Of a stretch of 33,685 nucleotides of DNA, positions 33,411 through 33,685 are shown in pieces. A model generated the notes under the pieces. It was not told the DNA's origin. It ran no database searches and was given only the letters and a program-made list of their open reading frames with translations. Position 1 is the stretch's first letter; the number at the start of each line of letters is the position of its first letter. The stretch is from Saprospiraceae bacterium (GTDB lineage Bacteria; Bacteroidota; Bacteroidia; Chitinophagales; Saprospiraceae). The stretch spans positions 1 to 33,685 of the forward strand of contig JADLHE010000113.1 of assembly GCA_020848965.1 (NCBI GenBank), written 5' to 3'. A program made the translations under genes and the position numbers.

Positions 33411-33490
33411 TTTGCAGTTCGACAGTGGGCAGTTGGCAGTCAAGGGCTGCTACCCCGTCGTTGACTGCCAACTGACAAACTGCACACTCG
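33411..33490. repeat. Word-repeat palindrome before pdxJ
   Basis: CAGTTGGCAGTCAA (33430-33443) and TTGACTGCCAACTG (33461-33474) form a perfect 14-bp stem around a 17-nt loop. Less perfect copies of the same word (GCAGTTCGACAGTGGG, CAAACTGCACACTCG) extend both arms. It ends 4 nt before the pdxJ ATG. The word is that of the dnaX leader. Confidence 0.8.
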
Positions 33491-33494
33491 AAAA

Positions 33495-33685
33495 ATGACA
33501 AAACTTAGCGTAAACATCAACAAGGTCGCCCTGATACGCAACTCTAGGGGCGGTAACCTGCCAGATTTGGTGCAGGTCGCCAAGGATTGCGAAGAATATG
33601 GCGCTCAGGGCATCACTGTACACCCCCGGCCCGACCAGCGGCATATCCGCTTCGATGACATCCCCCTGTTGAAGGAGGCGGTGAA
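33495..33685 (+). CDS. pdxJ: Pyridoxine 5'-phosphate synthase, N-terminal part (cut by window edge)
   Basis: Sixty-three codons are visible, starting [20 protein letters not shown] and continuing [17 protein letters not shown]. This is the conserved PdxJ N-terminus, including the VNINKVA strand and the HPRPDxRHI active-site loop. PdxJ condenses 1-deoxyxylulose 5-phosphate with 3-amino-2-oxopropyl phosphate to pyridoxine 5'-phosphate in vitamin B6 synthesis. It is not in the ORF track because it runs off the window end. Confidence 0.95.
   Translation, partial: MTKLSVNINKVALIRNSRGGNLPDLVQVAKDCEEYGAQGITVHPRPDQRHIRFDDIPLLKEAV

Overview
The window looks like a chromosomal segment of a Bacteroidota bacterium of moderate GC content. 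The evidence is several promoter -7 boxes matching TAnnTTTG, with few clear Shine-Dalgarno sites, and Bacteroidota-type families: DUF2911, small lipoproteins, YceI-like secreted proteins, an SSS symporter, and UvrC and DnaX of Bacteroidota type. The order Saprospirales/Chitinophagales is my guess from the overall style and is not proven.

Layout. Bases 1-3.8 kb are accessory-looking: the 3' end of an unknown gene, a long non-coding stretch, a lipoprotein and a large cysteine-containing protein. The last two genes share a repeated leader sequence ending 18-19 nt before each start. Bases 3.9-10.2 kb, on the minus strand, hold an aminoglycoside-phosphotransferase-fold sugar kinase, a YceI / porin / YceI cluster and a quinoprotein dehydrogenase with an inserted cytochrome c domain. 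Bases 10.4-14 kb hold an MFS transporter, a YugP-type zinc peptidase and a DUF2911 protein. Bases 14.1-20.1 kb hold dnaX, a small GG-motif peptide gene, a helical-repeat protein and uvrC. Bases 20.1-23.7 kb hold an AT-rich cytochrome c lipoprotein, two translationally overlapping tiny ORFs, an orphan OppC/DppC-like permease and a small lipoprotein. Bases 23.9-29 kb hold HU, a trans-sulfuration PLP enzyme, a DEAD-box helicase, a polysaccharide deacetylase and a thioesterase. Bases 29-33.7 kb hold an Rpn-family nuclease, an SSS symporter, a small outer-membrane barrel, a CPBP protease and the start of pdxJ. No rRNA, tRNA, CRISPR array or insertion sequence was recognised.

The most unusual signal is a set of degenerate short-word repeats, often arranged as large imperfect palindromes. 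Each locus uses its own word of about 7-10 bp. They sit directly before start codons (dnaX, uvrC, the PLP enzyme, the DEAD-box helicase, pdxJ, the helical-repeat gene). They also occur in frame inside coding sequence: a 112-bp palindrome in uvrC adds about 37 residues at a loop, and a related word lies in the dnaX linker. Separately, dnaX carries a run of nine A residues just after its clamp-loader core, where slippage in either direction gives an immediate stop. That predicts a short gamma-like product.

Most other genes are ordinary housekeeping or envelope functions. Convergent pairs are separated by bidirectional hairpins, in one case placed inside the coding sequence of the opposing gene.
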